Origin: Ficedula albicollis
Lineage: Eukaryota > Chordata > Aves > Passeriformes > Muscicapidae
Assembly: GCF_000247815.1 (NCBI RefSeq)
Contig: NC_021683.1
Coordinates: 9,434,286 to 9,498,285, forward strand
DNA: 64,000 nucleotides
Direction of reading: 5' to 3'
Shown here piece by piece: positions 37,181 through 52,100 of this stretch. How positions within the stretch are numbered: position 1 is the first letter of the stretch; each line of letters begins with the position of its first letter. The position numbers and the translations under genes are program-made. The notes under the pieces are model-generated. The model saw only the letters and a list, made by a program, of their open reading frames with translations, did not search any database and was not told the DNA's origin.

Positions 37181-40100
37181 GTAAGTATTTCTTGAAATTT
37201 ACTATGATAAGTTTTTATCCAGGGTATGTTTCATTAAAACATCTTACCCACACTCAGAGTTGATGCATACTGGATCTGCAATGGTTTGAGTTACAGTGGG
37301 GAAAAGAACAATTCCAGCACTTCAGTAACTTACAGGTGTTCAGTCAGTGAATGACCATTTTCTCATTTGGAAGCAGAAAAAGGTATTGAATTCTTCCAAG
37401 CTTACTTACCTGACAAAAATGGGTGTGAGAACTGTTTTCCCTTGAGAGAGGTATTTTAAATCAAACCTCAGGATACTCTTGGTGTGGTGTCAAGAACTAT
37501 TGCAGAATGGCTCTTATGCTATAAATTCTGGTGTAATTTGGTTTGCAATAATGTCTCAATGATTACATGGTTCAGTTACTACTCTTGTTTCAAAAAATCA
37601 TTCATTCAAGATTATCCTTTATACTCAGGATTAACTGTAACAGCAGTACAGCAGTATGTGTGGTGAAGCTGTTTTGAAAAGTGGAAATTTTGCGTGCACA
37701 TAAAATATTGAAATACTTGTATTCATATTGCCAGCTCTGTTGGTCAATATAGAGGAACATCTGCTCACACTTCAAACTAGCACTGTTCTGCTGTATCAAA
37801 AGAATGAAACTGATTGAATCGTGTCTATCTTACTTAATTTTGGGTGTTTCCTATTAAAAGTGTTTATATACATATTTAACATTTCCAGTAAACAGTGAAA
37901 ACTGTATTTCATCAAGTCTGTAGGACAATGCTTTGTGATGTACTGATCCATAGCAGTGTGCTCTGGAACCTGTCACCTGTATTGACATGATTTTGTATCA
38001 AAAAGCTAACACAGAACTTGGACTCTTTTGCTGCCAACAATATGCTGCAAGGATATCTGCTGCTTCTAGCTGGCTCCTTTTTGAGGCATATGTTGGAAGA
38101 GCTCTTACTAGAGTTGTCTAGAAAGGATAAGAAAAGGGAAACAACAGAGCAGTAGCATGTGCTTCAGATATTTGACCTCTGTAACTAGTTATGATGATTG
38201 CAGCTTCCCCTTCCATTTTTGTTATTGTTACTGTTGTGAAAGCATTAACATGCTGGTTGAGGTTGAGGTCAAGGTAGGGGGGAAAATAATCACAAACTTC
38301 TTCCAGGAAATCAGTCAGTTTAATCAGTTCTGTTCCCTCCTTCCTTCCAAATGAGTGAAGGGCCTGTAATGTCACGTTCACATTCCTTAAACAGATATTG
38401 TCCCAAGGTATCTTGGCACAAATTCAAGAGTGTGGGAGAATCTGCTCTTCCATTTAAGGTATGCCCTCACTCTGAGGGCAGTTAGCCCTTGTACAAAGGA
38501 GTTTATTAAAAAGCAAGAAATTAAGGCAAAATTATTCAATTAAAATTATTATATAGCAGGTGTAGAAAAACAATGATGTCCTCTACATTTGCTGTTAATG
38601 AAGAGGATTTAGCACGTCTTTTTTTAGTGGAGACACATGACAGCAGGATCACTCTCAGGCAGGTGGAACAGTTTACTTGAACAGTCTGTTTTATTGTTTA
38701 AATGCTTGTTCTGCCCTGCTCTAAGTGTCAGTGCTAAGACTCACCCCTGCTCTACATCTTCATTTAGCTGTTCAAGCTTAGACTTCTCCCTGTCCTGGCA
38801 CGCTGATGTTGTTTGTCACATCCCTAGCTCTGGATATGATTAATCCCTTCATAATGAAGCTGCTGGGAGTGGAAGTCTGCACATTGGTTAGGTACAGATT
38901 GTATGTGAGACTGGGTGGGTTTGTTGTGGGGTTTACTTTTGGTTTTGTTTGTTGGGATTTTTAGTTTTTAGTAACAACAATACTAGAGCTTGAGTGAGAA
39001 CAGTCTTATGTGTTATACAGCCTTACTTTGACAATCATTTTGGCAGTGGGGTGTCATCTGGTGCTACAGAACTAAACTTGACAGTTCTCAGAAACTTTTA
39101 GTGGCTAAATAATAATTAAGTTAAAGAAAACAGTATTTTTAGCAAAAGAAAGAGAGATGTGGCTTATTCAGAATATTGATTATCTTTGTCTTTTTTTTTA
39201 CCTGATAAGGTATCAGAGTATCATTTCATCTGAAGTAGAGACCAAGCCCTAACTCATTAATAATAATTAATCCCACTGAAAGTTGCTTTTAAAAATATGG
39301 CTGAAATAAACCCAGCGAGCAAATACTCTAGTCACTAAAACTGAAGAGCAGAGACTGAGCAGAGTTGTTTTTGTTTCCTGAGGGCTCTTCGGGAGCTTCA
39401 GCAGTCCTGACTTTTGAAATGTGATACAACTGAGGTTTTTTTTTCACCCTCATTTTGCCATGCTCAGTTGAACCTCATCCAGCTTGTCCAGACTGTCTAA
39501 CGTATTAGTGCCATACTTATCCGATCATTACCTTTCTTTTGTTATCTTTTAAAAGTTACAGTTTTCACTTTGGTAGCTGTGCTAAGGTCATTTTTATCTC
39601 AATAGTATCACGGTATTCTTGGGTTATGGGAAAGGAAATTATACATCACATCTTTTTGTTTAATATTTTTTACTGCTACCTTACTCCTGAAACAATCAGG
39701 TTTTGTTTTTATTCATATGCATGTTTAAAATATGCAGTACAAGAAAATTCTATGGAGATAAAAAGTACAGTACTATATAAACACTTTTTCACTAGCTAGA
39801 GGGAAAACTGAGATTTGGGGGAAATACTCTTTCCAATACAGAAGTTTCAATAATATAATGATAATTGCTAATAAAAATATGTATCAAATTAGGATTTTGT
39901 TCAATAAAGAATACTGAAGATACTGAATCCTATTCAGTATACAGCCCTCGAGTTCAGGCAGAGGTTGTCTGGCTCTCCATTTCAGAGAAAGATAATGAAT
40001 GCAAAAGCAAAGTGTTGAGAGTTGTAAGAACTATCTTGGGGAGCTTGATCATGGGAGTAAGTTTAATCAGCAGCTACAAAATATTTGTGAGATCTGAAAG

Positions 40101-43100
40101 TCTCATTACAAGTTTTATTGCAATATTGTGAAATAGGTCTGACTAATTTATTTTGGTATAGAGGACTAAAAACACTCGGAATACCCATTACATCCTACCA
40201 GTTTGTAAAAATCCAGGATAGTGTTGTATTAGCTGTAAGGCATATGCTCTTCAGAACCACAGAATGGTTTAGGTTGGAAGGGACCTTGAAGATCACCTTG
40301 TGCCAACCCCCTGCCATGGGCAGGGACGCCTCCCACTATCTCAGATTGCTCCAAGCCCCATCCAACCTGGCCTTGAACACTTCCAGGAATGGGGCACCCC
40401 CAGCTTCTCTGGGCAACCCATGCTGGTGCTTCATGACCGTCACATGGAAGAATTTCTTCATGACACCTAATCTAATCTAATCTAGTCTACTTTATTTCCA
40501 GTTAAAGCCATTACCCCTTGTCCTGTCAGTACATGCCCTTGTAAAATCGATATGTCCTCTCTTCATAATACATTTCAGTAGAACTAGAAAAAAATATTGA
40601 ATCACCTGTAACCATACTTATCATTACAGCTACTCCATGCATGTTGAACTCATCCTCAGCCTAACAATGAAGCAAGAAAAAACCTCAAACACTCTTTTAA
40701 TATGTTTGCCCAAAGGAATTTCTAGATAATGTTTCATTTATTGAACAATATTGGTACATTGAAATGAATTATTTCATGTACCAGTTTCTTTAGTTTCAGG
40801 GTAGTTGCAGAGTACAGCTGAGGAGGGGTAACATTAGGAAAATGGGTATGTAATCAGAGAACAGGAAGGTCTTTCCTTCTGTTGATGAAACGGTTTAAAA
40901 CATCTGTTTCCTGCTGTTCTGTTGGAACCAGTGTGTCAGTACCTGTGTATTTGGCTTAGTTTAACCTAAGTATTGGTATAACAAATAAGTACATGTTTAG
41001 ATTACAATTAAAAGCTTTGAAAAGTGAGTTAAACTGGGTTTTGCTCAAATAGCCTTGTAATTTTTCTTTTTTCTTCCTTCCCTAGGTCTTTTAACATTTA
41101 TAAATTGTGCCTATGTTAAGTGGGGCACACGTGTGCAGGATGTATTTACTTATGCTAAAGTTCTTGCTCTTATTGCCATCATCATCGCTGGACTCATTGA
41201 AATATTCCAGGGTAAGCTTGTAAAATTAAAGCAAAGGTTTGTGTGTATCAGTTAAATTGAGTGACTGATCTAAAGATTGTAAACTACTTCTGTATGTTTT
41301 ATGAGATGCCTCAGTTAAAAAAGTATAATACAGCCACCTTGAAAATACCAGTAATACCAATGTTAGGCATTATCATGAAACAGTGTCATGAGATATTCAT
41401 CCTATCTCAGTTGACTTTGAACTTGGTAAAAGAAGGTAATTGATTGCTCAGCATTTTTGTGTTATTTACAGCCTGCAGTACAGAATTAAAAAGGAAGTGA
41501 AAACAGCAATACACAGCAACAGGAAAATACAGTGGGAGGGTGAAAGTTACAAATTTCTCTAAAGAACATGCTACTTTACAGTGAAATCAATTGATTTTTA
41601 TTTTTTTTTACAAGATGAATCTGCAGTCTGTAAGTGTCTGAAAGCACAAATGTGCTAAGAATATGTGGGTAGATTTTTGAAGCTACAGCTCTTTTTACTC
41701 AAAGCCTGAGTTGTTATAGCTGTTGAGAATTAGAAGGTGTGTGTGTTGGGCGTCTTTGGGAAGAATTTGTTGGTGTGTTAGCTTAAGAAAATTATCCTGC
41801 CTTTAGAGCTGCTGTAAAGGTCTGTCTTTCCCTGGCAATGTGACAACTTATGCCCTTTGCTCTGACAGGTTATTGTTAAAAGTTTATGAGCAAGATAACT
41901 ACTGGGAACTAATCAAGAACATACATATGTTAGCACCAGGTTTAATCCTTAGCACATCTGCCCATCCCTTGTATCACAGATACCGAGCTTGTTCACATCT
42001 TAATTTCCTGGACATTGTCTCCTTTTTCTGTTCCTAACTCAGCAGTTACTCCACCCCTGTCTGTGCCAAGGGAGTAGCAACATCTCATTGGGATAAAAAG
42101 TAGAGAAGAGAAATAAGTAAAAATGTTTTAGAGGCCTCAAATAGTACAGCTTTAATGGAGTCTAAACACTTTAGGAGGTTTAATATAGGGCAGTAACTTG
42201 CCTTTCTGTTTTTGGTGGTTTTGTGTATGTTTTTATATATATAGTCTGAATACATAAACTGTGATTGATGAACTTGTCTTGACTTGCTTAAAGTCTAAAG
42301 GTGGCACAAGTTTTCACAAGTACTAGTCTAAAAAACATACATACACTTTTAGCTTGGGAAAATTTTATCTTAGTAGTAATACTTTGTTTTCTGTTAATTA
42401 TTCTAAGTTTTCTATTTTTAGTAGCAAAACCTTAAACATCCATGTAGGTGTTTATGTGGGGTTTTCTTGTCGTAGTTATCTAAAGTAATTTGTAATCTTT
42501 ATTTTCTGCGTAGGTTAAATGTTAGAAAATTTAAAAGGATACAGAAGAATAGAGTGGGTTATTTTCTAAATAGATAGGTTATAAACCCCCACACTTAACC
42601 TGAGAATATCATTTATAGCTTAGTCTGAACTTAATGTTCCTGAACTTTTTGTGCCACTGTGGACAAACCAGGTGTTTAATTGTAGAACAATATCATATAC
42701 AGTCAATAATTTTTAGTAGTTTTAAATGCCATGCTTATTTTCATGGCTAAAACGTGGAGTAGAATTGGAAAAAAAGGTCTTATTAAGCAGATTTGAAGGA
42801 ATTAGGGTTTCTGAGGTATTTTTGTAATTGTCACATGATAAAATATTACTTACTGTATTTTATTATCCTGTCCTTCATTGCACCTTTTCCACACAGGACA
42901 TACATGGTACTTCATGAACTCTTTTGCGGGATCCTCTACGGATATTGGAGAAATCTCCCTTGCGTTATATTCTGCCTTGTTTTCTTACTCTGGCTGGGAT
43001 ACGCTCAATTATGTAACAGAAGAAATCAAAAACCCAGAAAGGTAAATGATTTGAGCTTCCTAAATGTGGATGGTTCCCAAGTTGCTGGTTTTGTGGCTGT

Positions 43101-46100
43101 TAATGACTAATAAGTTCTGAGCTTCCACAGAAATGAGTAGAACTGCTCTACTGGTGAGGCTGTGGATGGCCACTAGCAAAGATTTATTATATTCCATTTA
43201 AAGTGAAGAAGACATTAAAACATAAGAACAAATAAGTGTAGATGGTTGCAGGATGCTGTATTCAGTTCTAGATAAGCTTTCAGTTCAAGATGTTGATACT
43301 ATTTATTATAATACGTGTCAGTGTTGCAGTTGAACAGATACCTAAGTGTTGTCTGTGTTTGCCTGTGCAATCATTCTGATTTCACATTTAAAGAATATTA
43401 ATATTTTTCAGGAATTTATACTCTAGAAGTGTGACTAACTAACCTTACCCAGTTGTAAGCAGACACCTTTATGTTAGAATAGAATCCACTTTGGTAATTT
43501 TTACATCCTATTATAAGAAACAGCTCAGATTGCTATAGCTGAATGATAAAGAATGAATGAGATTTTTTTTTTTTTGTTCTCTCAACTGATTCTGACTTTT
43601 GCTGTTTATTCCCTTTTATGTTGGATATTGAGTTTTATGCTAAGCGTTTATCTAACCGGGAAATTTATCTATTAAAATAGTGGATAAGTACTTTAACTCT
43701 AAAAAAACTTAGCTGTATTTAGTTAGATTGAATTCCAGATTAATAGTTTGTTTCTTTAAATCATCTTGCAAAGATTTGATACACATATTCAGAAGGTATA
43801 TTTTGTATTTTCATCAGTAATTTCGTCCTTCAACTCACGTTTTTTTCTGCTGAAAACCTTCTTCTTTGAGTATTGTTACCTTTTCTTCTCTTTAAAATTA
43901 GTATAGTGTTCTTTGTTATCAGTTTGATAGCTCTTCTATTAGATGTATTGTTTTGAAAAACAATTTTTCTCACAGGATATTTAGCTGATAAAAATGTCTT
44001 CATAATCATTTGCTCTAGATAGGTATCAGTGCCTAATACAAGCTTCATTCTGGGTAGAATGGTAGCTGGTAAAGTGAACTTCAAATTTCAGCTTTCTGCA
44101 TTGACAGTTCTTGGGAATTAGGTATTCCAGACTTCTGCAAAATTACTACAAGAATTACATGTTTTTCATGTTCACTTGATTGGTAGTGTCTTCAAGCTTG
44201 TCCACCCAAAAGCTGCAATCCACAAATTATGTTTGACATCGTCTCTTGGCATTAATCTTGGATGATGCAAAGTCATTAAAATGCTATTTCAGATTTTTGT
44301 TACATTGTGTAATATTTCTTAATTAAATTCACAGTTTTTTGCTTCTTTTTCTTCTCTATGCTGGGATTCACATGTCTCTTACTGTGAGTGTGCAACCTGA
44401 AAGAAAAGTCAGAACTCCCAGTTACTAATTTACTGATTTATATGGAGGACTGTGGGGTATGTTTGTTTTTCTGCTTCCATGGCAGCAGACAGAAACAGCT
44501 GGACTTCTGGGCCTCAGGAAGTTTTTGAGGAAACTTTCAAAGTTTTAGTCAGACTGATAATTTTTATGCTTTGGAGTATTTTTTGGAGGTTTTTTTGTTG
44601 TTGTTATTGAAAACAACGTTCATGGCAAATGCACATCAATGTCACCCTGCTGTGTTTGTTTTCAAACCGGGCAAATGTGAGAGTAACACTCTCAGTTCTG
44701 CTTCCCCTTTTGAAACGTTTGAATATTCCTGTGAGGTTTGAGGAAAGAATAAGGCTGAGTGAAGCCAAAGCCTAACATCAAAAATCTGTTTCTGCTCTGT
44801 AGTTTCTTTCTGTGGAGCTGCACACTCAGGGCTGTGAGGTTATCTCACAGTTAGCTCTTATCTGCTCACATCTAAAGGTTAGCAGTGTTTTCCTGTTACT
44901 CTTGACTTTTTTTTTGTATAGCTTTCTAGACTTGTGTTTGCCAGTAAGATCCACCACGTGCTGGAGTTCATAGCTGTTCAGCAATTTTAGATCTGCATCT
45001 CTGTTGTGCTGCCCAGTTAGTTTGTTCTCTGCAGTGGTGAGTGCACATGAAAAGAACAGGTTTGGTTTAATAAATCTCCCTGCATCAGTTCCTGAAGTAA
45101 GTGCTGTAAGGACAGTCCCATTCCCCAGGGAGAAGGAGTACAGTGCCTCGGAGCTCTGCCTCTTTGGGTTCTAATTGTGGTAATAAACATGGACATTAGG
45201 AAATAATTTAAAGCATGTGAGTTTGAAGGCTGTTACTACAGATCTGGAAACCTTGAAGTTAGAGTATTTGAGAATCCCTTTTTACACGTAATTTAGGTTT
45301 TACATTGCTATAAAAATCAGATTTTTTCCAGTCTTCTATATTAGAATTTCTAGTTATAAAATAATCGAAACTCTGATTCCAGAGATACCTTTTTTGAAAT
45401 CTTTATGCTGGCTTCATTACTTTTATATCTCTTGTAAATGATACAAATAAATAACTTTAATTTGTTACTAATGGAATTTTTGTTTTTCTGGAGTTGTGGG
45501 TTTTGAAGTTTTGATTTTTTTTTTTTTGTCTTACAGGAACTTGCCCCTGGCTATTGCAGTGTCTATGCCAATTGTAACTATTATCTATATTATGACCAAT
45601 GTAGCTTACTATACAGTGCTGGATGCCCAGGCTGTTCTCTCTAGTGATGCTGTGGCAGTGGTAAGTTGACCAAGTGTTACAAACAAGTGTTTGAGATCAC
45701 TTAAAATATCATTGGTAAGGGTATGAGCAAGAACCATATTCAGTATTAAGCAACAGCACACTAAGTTCACTCTATTACTTACAGGATAGTTAAGGCACAC
45801 CAAGTAAAAACAAGCAACAGCAAGACCAAATACAATTCAGACAATCAAAACAAATGAACCTGGAACTATCCAGGTGTGTGTGTGTGTGTGTATGTGTGGG
45901 TGTGAAGAAAGGATAGTGAGAGCAAGGACAAAAAGAAATGCAGCCCTAAAGCTTAAAAACACTCAGACATAACAGTACTTTAACTTTACTTACACCTTAA
46001 GCTTCAGCTGTAGCTTAATGTTAACAATTTAACAATTGAATAGTGCTTAGCAGCTCTTAGCCTAACTTACTACTTAGAAGTTGAACTCAGCAACTTAACA

Positions 46101-49100
46101 AAAGAACAACACATAGCAGCATTTAGCTTAGCTTATAACTTAACTTTACTTACAGGCCTAACATACTGAGATTTCTAAGGTACTTAAACATCTAAGAAAG
46201 CAGTATTTCTCCCAGATTTGTTATTGCATATGTGCACGTTTATGCACCCAGACAGAAGGAGTCAGTGCAAGCATGGTACCTGTGAAAAATTCCCCTCGAG
46301 GTGAGTGAAATACTCACTTCAAATGCCTTTTCATCTTCCAGTGGGCACAGGGTCAGGCCTTGAGGAGTTACTTAATACAGACATACCTAAAAGCCACAGT
46401 CCACTGTCTATCCTGACTTCTGTAAAGCAACACAGGTATTTCCTTAACAAAATTTGGAAAATACCCTTCTTTGACAGCAATAAAAATCTCTAATCCAGCC
46501 TATCCCCTAAGAGCATTCTGTGCCTGCTCTACTGCTCCTGCCCCTTGTCCTCACAGAGGTTTGCACAGCTGGATGGTGAATGGGATCAGGAAAAGGGAGC
46601 CCCCTGGGAGACTGAAGGAGTGATTCCCTGGGGGCCTGCCCAGTCGATCTTCCTGAGCACAGCAGAGCTGCAGCAGCATTGGTGCTCAGATAAAGGAAGG
46701 GAGATGAATGCCTGAACCTTACTGCACATGTGAAACCCAGGCCTAAATTTTTGTGATTTTATATACACTTCACTGAGTTGTTCTTTGAAATTGTTTTTTT
46801 ACCACCAGTGAGTATATGTTTATCTTTGAGTCCATATATACATTTATGTATATATATGTTCTGTGCAGCTTTACATGAAATTGTAATACTCAGAACTGGA
46901 CAAATCAGATTTTCTTCTCTACTGTACCTGAACATGGAGGAGGAAAAATGAAGACTTAAAACTGTATAAAGTCCTTAGTCAATCTAATTGCATACAGAGA
47001 TACTGAGTCACCAGGAAAAGAATGAAAAAGTATGTTTGTGAGTTCCAGAGTTTAGATGTTTTACTTGTTGGGGTAATTGTAATGGAACTAAAAGAATGTT
47101 ACAGACTTCTGGAAATCGAAACATTTAATTTTTCACTATATCTCATGTTTGTCAAATACTGAATTTAAAAGCCAAACTAAGGTTCTATCTAAAGGCATTT
47201 TTACTGAGGTGTCTCATCAGCTGGCAAACAATGCTCTTTTGATTGTTACTACTTCCATCCCTTTTAGAATGATTAGGTGAAAGTTCAGCTGAAATTTAAT
47301 ACTTAACACATGAACTATTGGAGATTCCTTCTCACTGATATAAGCAATTGCCCAGTTTAATTAAACTGACTTTAGACTTGATCTACTAAGACATTATCAA
47401 AAGTGTCTGGGCCTCTGGAAGGATGCCTGTAGAATGGAGGAGTTGACACTGAGGAGCTGATCTGTGCATGCCATGTACATTGCACTATGTGCAAAGTGAG
47501 GTTGGGTTGCACTAGGACAGTGCAGCATGTATGGTCTTGTAGCTCATCTTCTAATTTAGCCTGTTCTGAAAGGGGAACTCCTTTTAGTGCTGAAGCTAAA
47601 CTATGTGAACCTAAAAACAGTAAGTGGCAGTAATTTGGAGAATTGCTTCAAAAGTTCACTTGCCGTTCAAATTCAATTCACTTAATTGGGGGGAGGGGAG
47701 GGAAGGAGCTAATGGCTGTTTTTGAAAAGCCTCCTGTAATACCAATATGTAAAAATCTTGATGGTGAAATTTCTCTGGGTGCTGGAAGAGAATTTTATCC
47801 TCAGTGGAATCTTTAAGAAGACTTAGGGCACTGTATTCAGTGGATGAATGAAAGAAAGGAGGTGAGAATTAAGCTGTTAAAAAAAATCTGATGAAAATGA
47901 GCCACTTTCATCTGCTTGGGTATTCTACATGTGATACAAGATACAAGTTACTTACTGCCCTTAGTGTAGTTGGTGAAAGTTGGTGCAGGCTGAAAATTGC
48001 ATTAATGAATTTTTAAAACCTGGTAATAATATTGCTTAATTTTAGAGTCACTGGTGTAGTCAAGCAGCAGTTACATTTCATCCTCATTGTTATTTTGGGA
48101 AGAAATGAAGTAGCTTTTTCCTTTTCACTGAAGAGGCTTTGAGCTGCAAATGGATGGGGTGAAGCTGTTTCTGGTTTCTGAATGGGCTAGGAGTTCTGAG
48201 TAAAAGAAGTATAAGTGTATCTTTCCACATCGCCTTGCGTGCTCTTTTTCTTGGTGGCTTTGGGGCAAAAGAAATCATACCAAGGGATTATATGGGGAAA
48301 AAAAAGATAAAATGTCCTCCTTTTACATCACTATTGGCTTCATGTGGTATAGTCCCAGTGTTGGGGATAAGAAACTGATTTTTAAAAGCTTTTTTGTTGA
48401 AGAAATTTAAGTGATACAGCATCAGTTAGCTTAAAAGTTCTGCAAATGCTCTTCAGGTGGTTGCTGATCATGTCAAATCATTCACTTTTTCAATGATTCC
48501 TGTCAGAGGTTCACAGTTGACTTCTGTTTTACCTCCTTATGCAAGCCATCACAAACTTTGCTATTAAGTTTTATGTATATGAAAATTACTCTGTAGCACA
48601 AACACAAATAAAGAAGAGCAGACATTTTATCTCATCTTTCAGTGTCACTGAACAGCCCTTTTTTTGTTCTTTGAGACTACTATTGTGTTTTTGTGAAAGT
48701 GGCACTGGCTCCACAAGCACTTTCTGGGCTGTTTTGTCTCGTGACAGGAAATATACTGGCTGCCAGTGCACAGCTTGTTACCTGCTTCCTGTTTGGTCAT
48801 GTCTGTGAGTCTTGAGTTCCACAATGGGTGATATTTGCTTCTTTTACTTGGAAGAGCTAAAACTGGTCGAAGCAAACAGTTGGTTGTCCTGCATAGCCAG
48901 CTGTTACCTTTCTTGGAGCTGTAAAACTTTTGTCAGTATACTGAGGATAAAGAGGATGACTTCAGTTGAATCTTTGAATATCATCTCTTGAGGCCAGTGT
49001 AGATCAGTCAATTCATCCTGGTGCTCTTGTATTCTAGAGCAGGTTTGCTTTGCTTTGCCATGCTCCCTCAATGAACTGGAACATGGGAGGCTGTGTATTT

Positions 49101-52100
49101 TAACTATTTTATTTTTCTTTGGTGTGTAATTTAATAAATGTTGAGTATCTTTTTTTCTAACTGAATTCAGACAGAAGTTTTCAAGTTTTTCTTAGACCTT
49201 TTGGGTACTAATTCTCTTCCTTCATTGGCTTCACTGGCTTCTTTTCTGAAGAGGAAAATATACTTGTCCTTAGCCATCAGTGTCATGTTCCTATTCTTTG
49301 CTTGCATGGGCACTTCCCAGTAAGGTTTCTTTGGATGAAGAGCATATTCCATGCCTTACAACTGCAGAGCTCTTCATTAGGGGCAGGCAGTTGCTTTTAG
49401 AGTGAAAGTTGTTCAGGAGGTTATTTGCCTTCTTTCTTGGTGCTAGAGGTGATTCACTGCCAATGCAACACTCCTGATGCCAGCTACATGGAAGTTCTCT
49501 GGCTTTGGAGTCCAAGCTGAAAAGCTGGGCTAAACCTGAGAATGCTATCTATGTTATATTTTAAGTATGAGATAGGTCAGAGGCCTGGATAACATTGAAC
49601 CCTTGTTCTACGGCTATCTATGGGAGATGCTAAGAAGAGAGGATAAACACCTGAGAAGGTTTTGATCAAATATCTTCAGCGCATCCATGAAAATATGAAA
49701 TATAAACTGTTTTACTGTTGGAGCTGACATTGGAAATTTTAATGTGGGCTGTACAGAAGAGACATCTTACATGCAAGTAGGAATGCAATATATTAATGCA
49801 GCAGAGTAGTGCTGATTCTCTTGCCATAAGATTGTATTCAGTGACCTAAAAGTGAAGTGGGAATTTTGTGCTGGACCTTTTACTGCACTGGTACCTTTTT
49901 TCCCAGGAAGGCATTGCTAATAATACAAGGAGAGAATAATGTCTGTTTGAGTAGAATTGATCAACAGCATGGTAATTAAAACAAGAATTACAGGAAACAC
50001 ATATAAAATTGTTTTCTTTTGCACCTTTACAATTTTCTGGGTTTGGTTGCTCTTTCCTTTCTTTTAATATATGTAACATTAAATCTACTTTGTCAGTGGG
50101 AAGAGATGTCATACAGTATCCTGACAATGGAATCTGTGGCAGTGGGAGAAAACTTCTGCTCAGGTGCTTTTTTTTTGCACGTGCAGCTTCCTGATTGCCA
50201 TAAATCAAGAGTTTGTTTCTGTAAGGCAGTAGCACCTTAGAGTACTCAGAAGCTCAAAATTAAGAAAACATACTGTAGTTCTGACTGCCAGGTATTCCTG
50301 TAACATCTGAATGTGTTTATACTTCACCTCAAGAGAAATATCAGAGCAGAATTAGTTGTGTTTCCAAAATACCAGTCACATCACTCATTTATATATATAT
50401 ATATACACACATATACATAAATCCCCTTACTGCTCTGTATGATTTTCAGGGTAAGAATGTTAATAGAACTTGGTCTGGAAAAGCTCCTGGACAGTAGGAT
50501 CTTGAAAAGAGTTACATGAAGAGACTCTGTAGATGTCTTTTAAACTTTCCTAATAGGAACACCTGATAACCTTTGGGTATTTTTTTGTATAAGTTTCTTG
50601 TTCATGTTAGGCTACATTCTCTTTGCATTTCTCCATTTGTCACTCCAATCAGTACTGTTTGGTGCTTTGCTAGCCTCACATGTGCTTGTGGCTCCATATG
50701 CTCTCAGAATAGTCTGACATTTCCTGTGTGCCTCAATGCATTTCTAGTATGCAGCTAGGTGTGATGAAACAGTTCTCATCTTGTGATTTGTGATATGAAT
50801 GTGGGTCTTGCTACTCACCTGTGTGCCTGAATTACTGAGTGTGAGGCAGTAGCCTGTGTATTTTCTTGTGGCAGCTCTTGATGCTGAAATTTCTGCTGCT
50901 TTTAATTCAACCTGTTTGTACAGATCTGTTGTTTGGACCTTTAAAAGGACAAAAAAGTGTTCTTGCAAACCATTCACAACTTTCCAGCTGATGATCATGA
51001 GATCAAACTAACCCAAGACAAAAATAAAATGTAGTTTAATCAGTCTTTCATGCCTTGAAACAAAGCTGTAATTCAGTTTTTGACCATTCTTCTGGGAGTA
51101 ATGTAACATTTTAGTCATGATGAAATAAGGGCAGTTCAGCTGAGAAGTGCATGGCTGGAAGGCCTCTTCCTTCATTATTATTCCCTGATGATGGTTTGAA
51201 AAAAAAAACTAAAGAGAACATATCCAGGTGTATGTCCTACAGTGTGCATGTATCTATGTATGCCTTATATATTCAATGGATGGGAGGGCATAAAAGAACT
51301 TTATCTGTAATTGCAAGTGTTACATCAGCAATGCTCTGAATTCTCTGTTTCCAAGCTGTTAGAAGCAGTTATAATTCAAGTCTGGACAACAGGACTTCTC
51401 AGACTATAGCAGAGATGACAATTTAATCTCTTAATCCTTCTTGCTCTTTAGACTTTCTCAGAAGAATCCTGAGATGATATCCATCCCCATAGTGGTGGCT
51501 TTCTCCTGTTATGGTGGACTAAATGTTTCTGCTTATAGCTGCCTCCAGGTAGGCCCCTCTGTCATCCTCCACATACCTTTGTCAATGCTCCATTCTTTCC
51601 CCCATTGTAGCTCATTTGTTTTTGTAAATATACTTCATAACTCCCAGAAGCAGTGGTAGTTAAAGTAAAATTGGTGAGGAGCTCAGCTCAGAGCCCAGTC
51701 TGGCTCATTTGTGGAGGATTCATAATTGTACAATTGTGTTTTTAGCAGAAAGCAGCCACTAACTCTTCTACTTTTCCCTCCCCCTTCCCTTCTTGGTGCA
51801 GTGCACTCAGTGTGTGTGCTTGATAAGTTGGATTTCTTGTTGTACTTTTCTCTGCCCTGCCTTCTTATGCAAAATAATCCTCTGCTATGCATGCAGTGAA
51901 TGTTTATTGTGGCTGCTTTTACTTAGACTTCAGTAACTCTTTTAGCAAGAAACACTGTGGAGATCTTTGTTCACAAGAGACTATAGCTGAGCTTTAGAGA
52001 AGACTTTTCTTGGCATCTGTTGAAAGGAGGGTATTGAAGGATTTATAAATTTGTACTCAAGTGTCTGAGTAGTAGTAATGAACTTGGCTGATTTTTGTTA

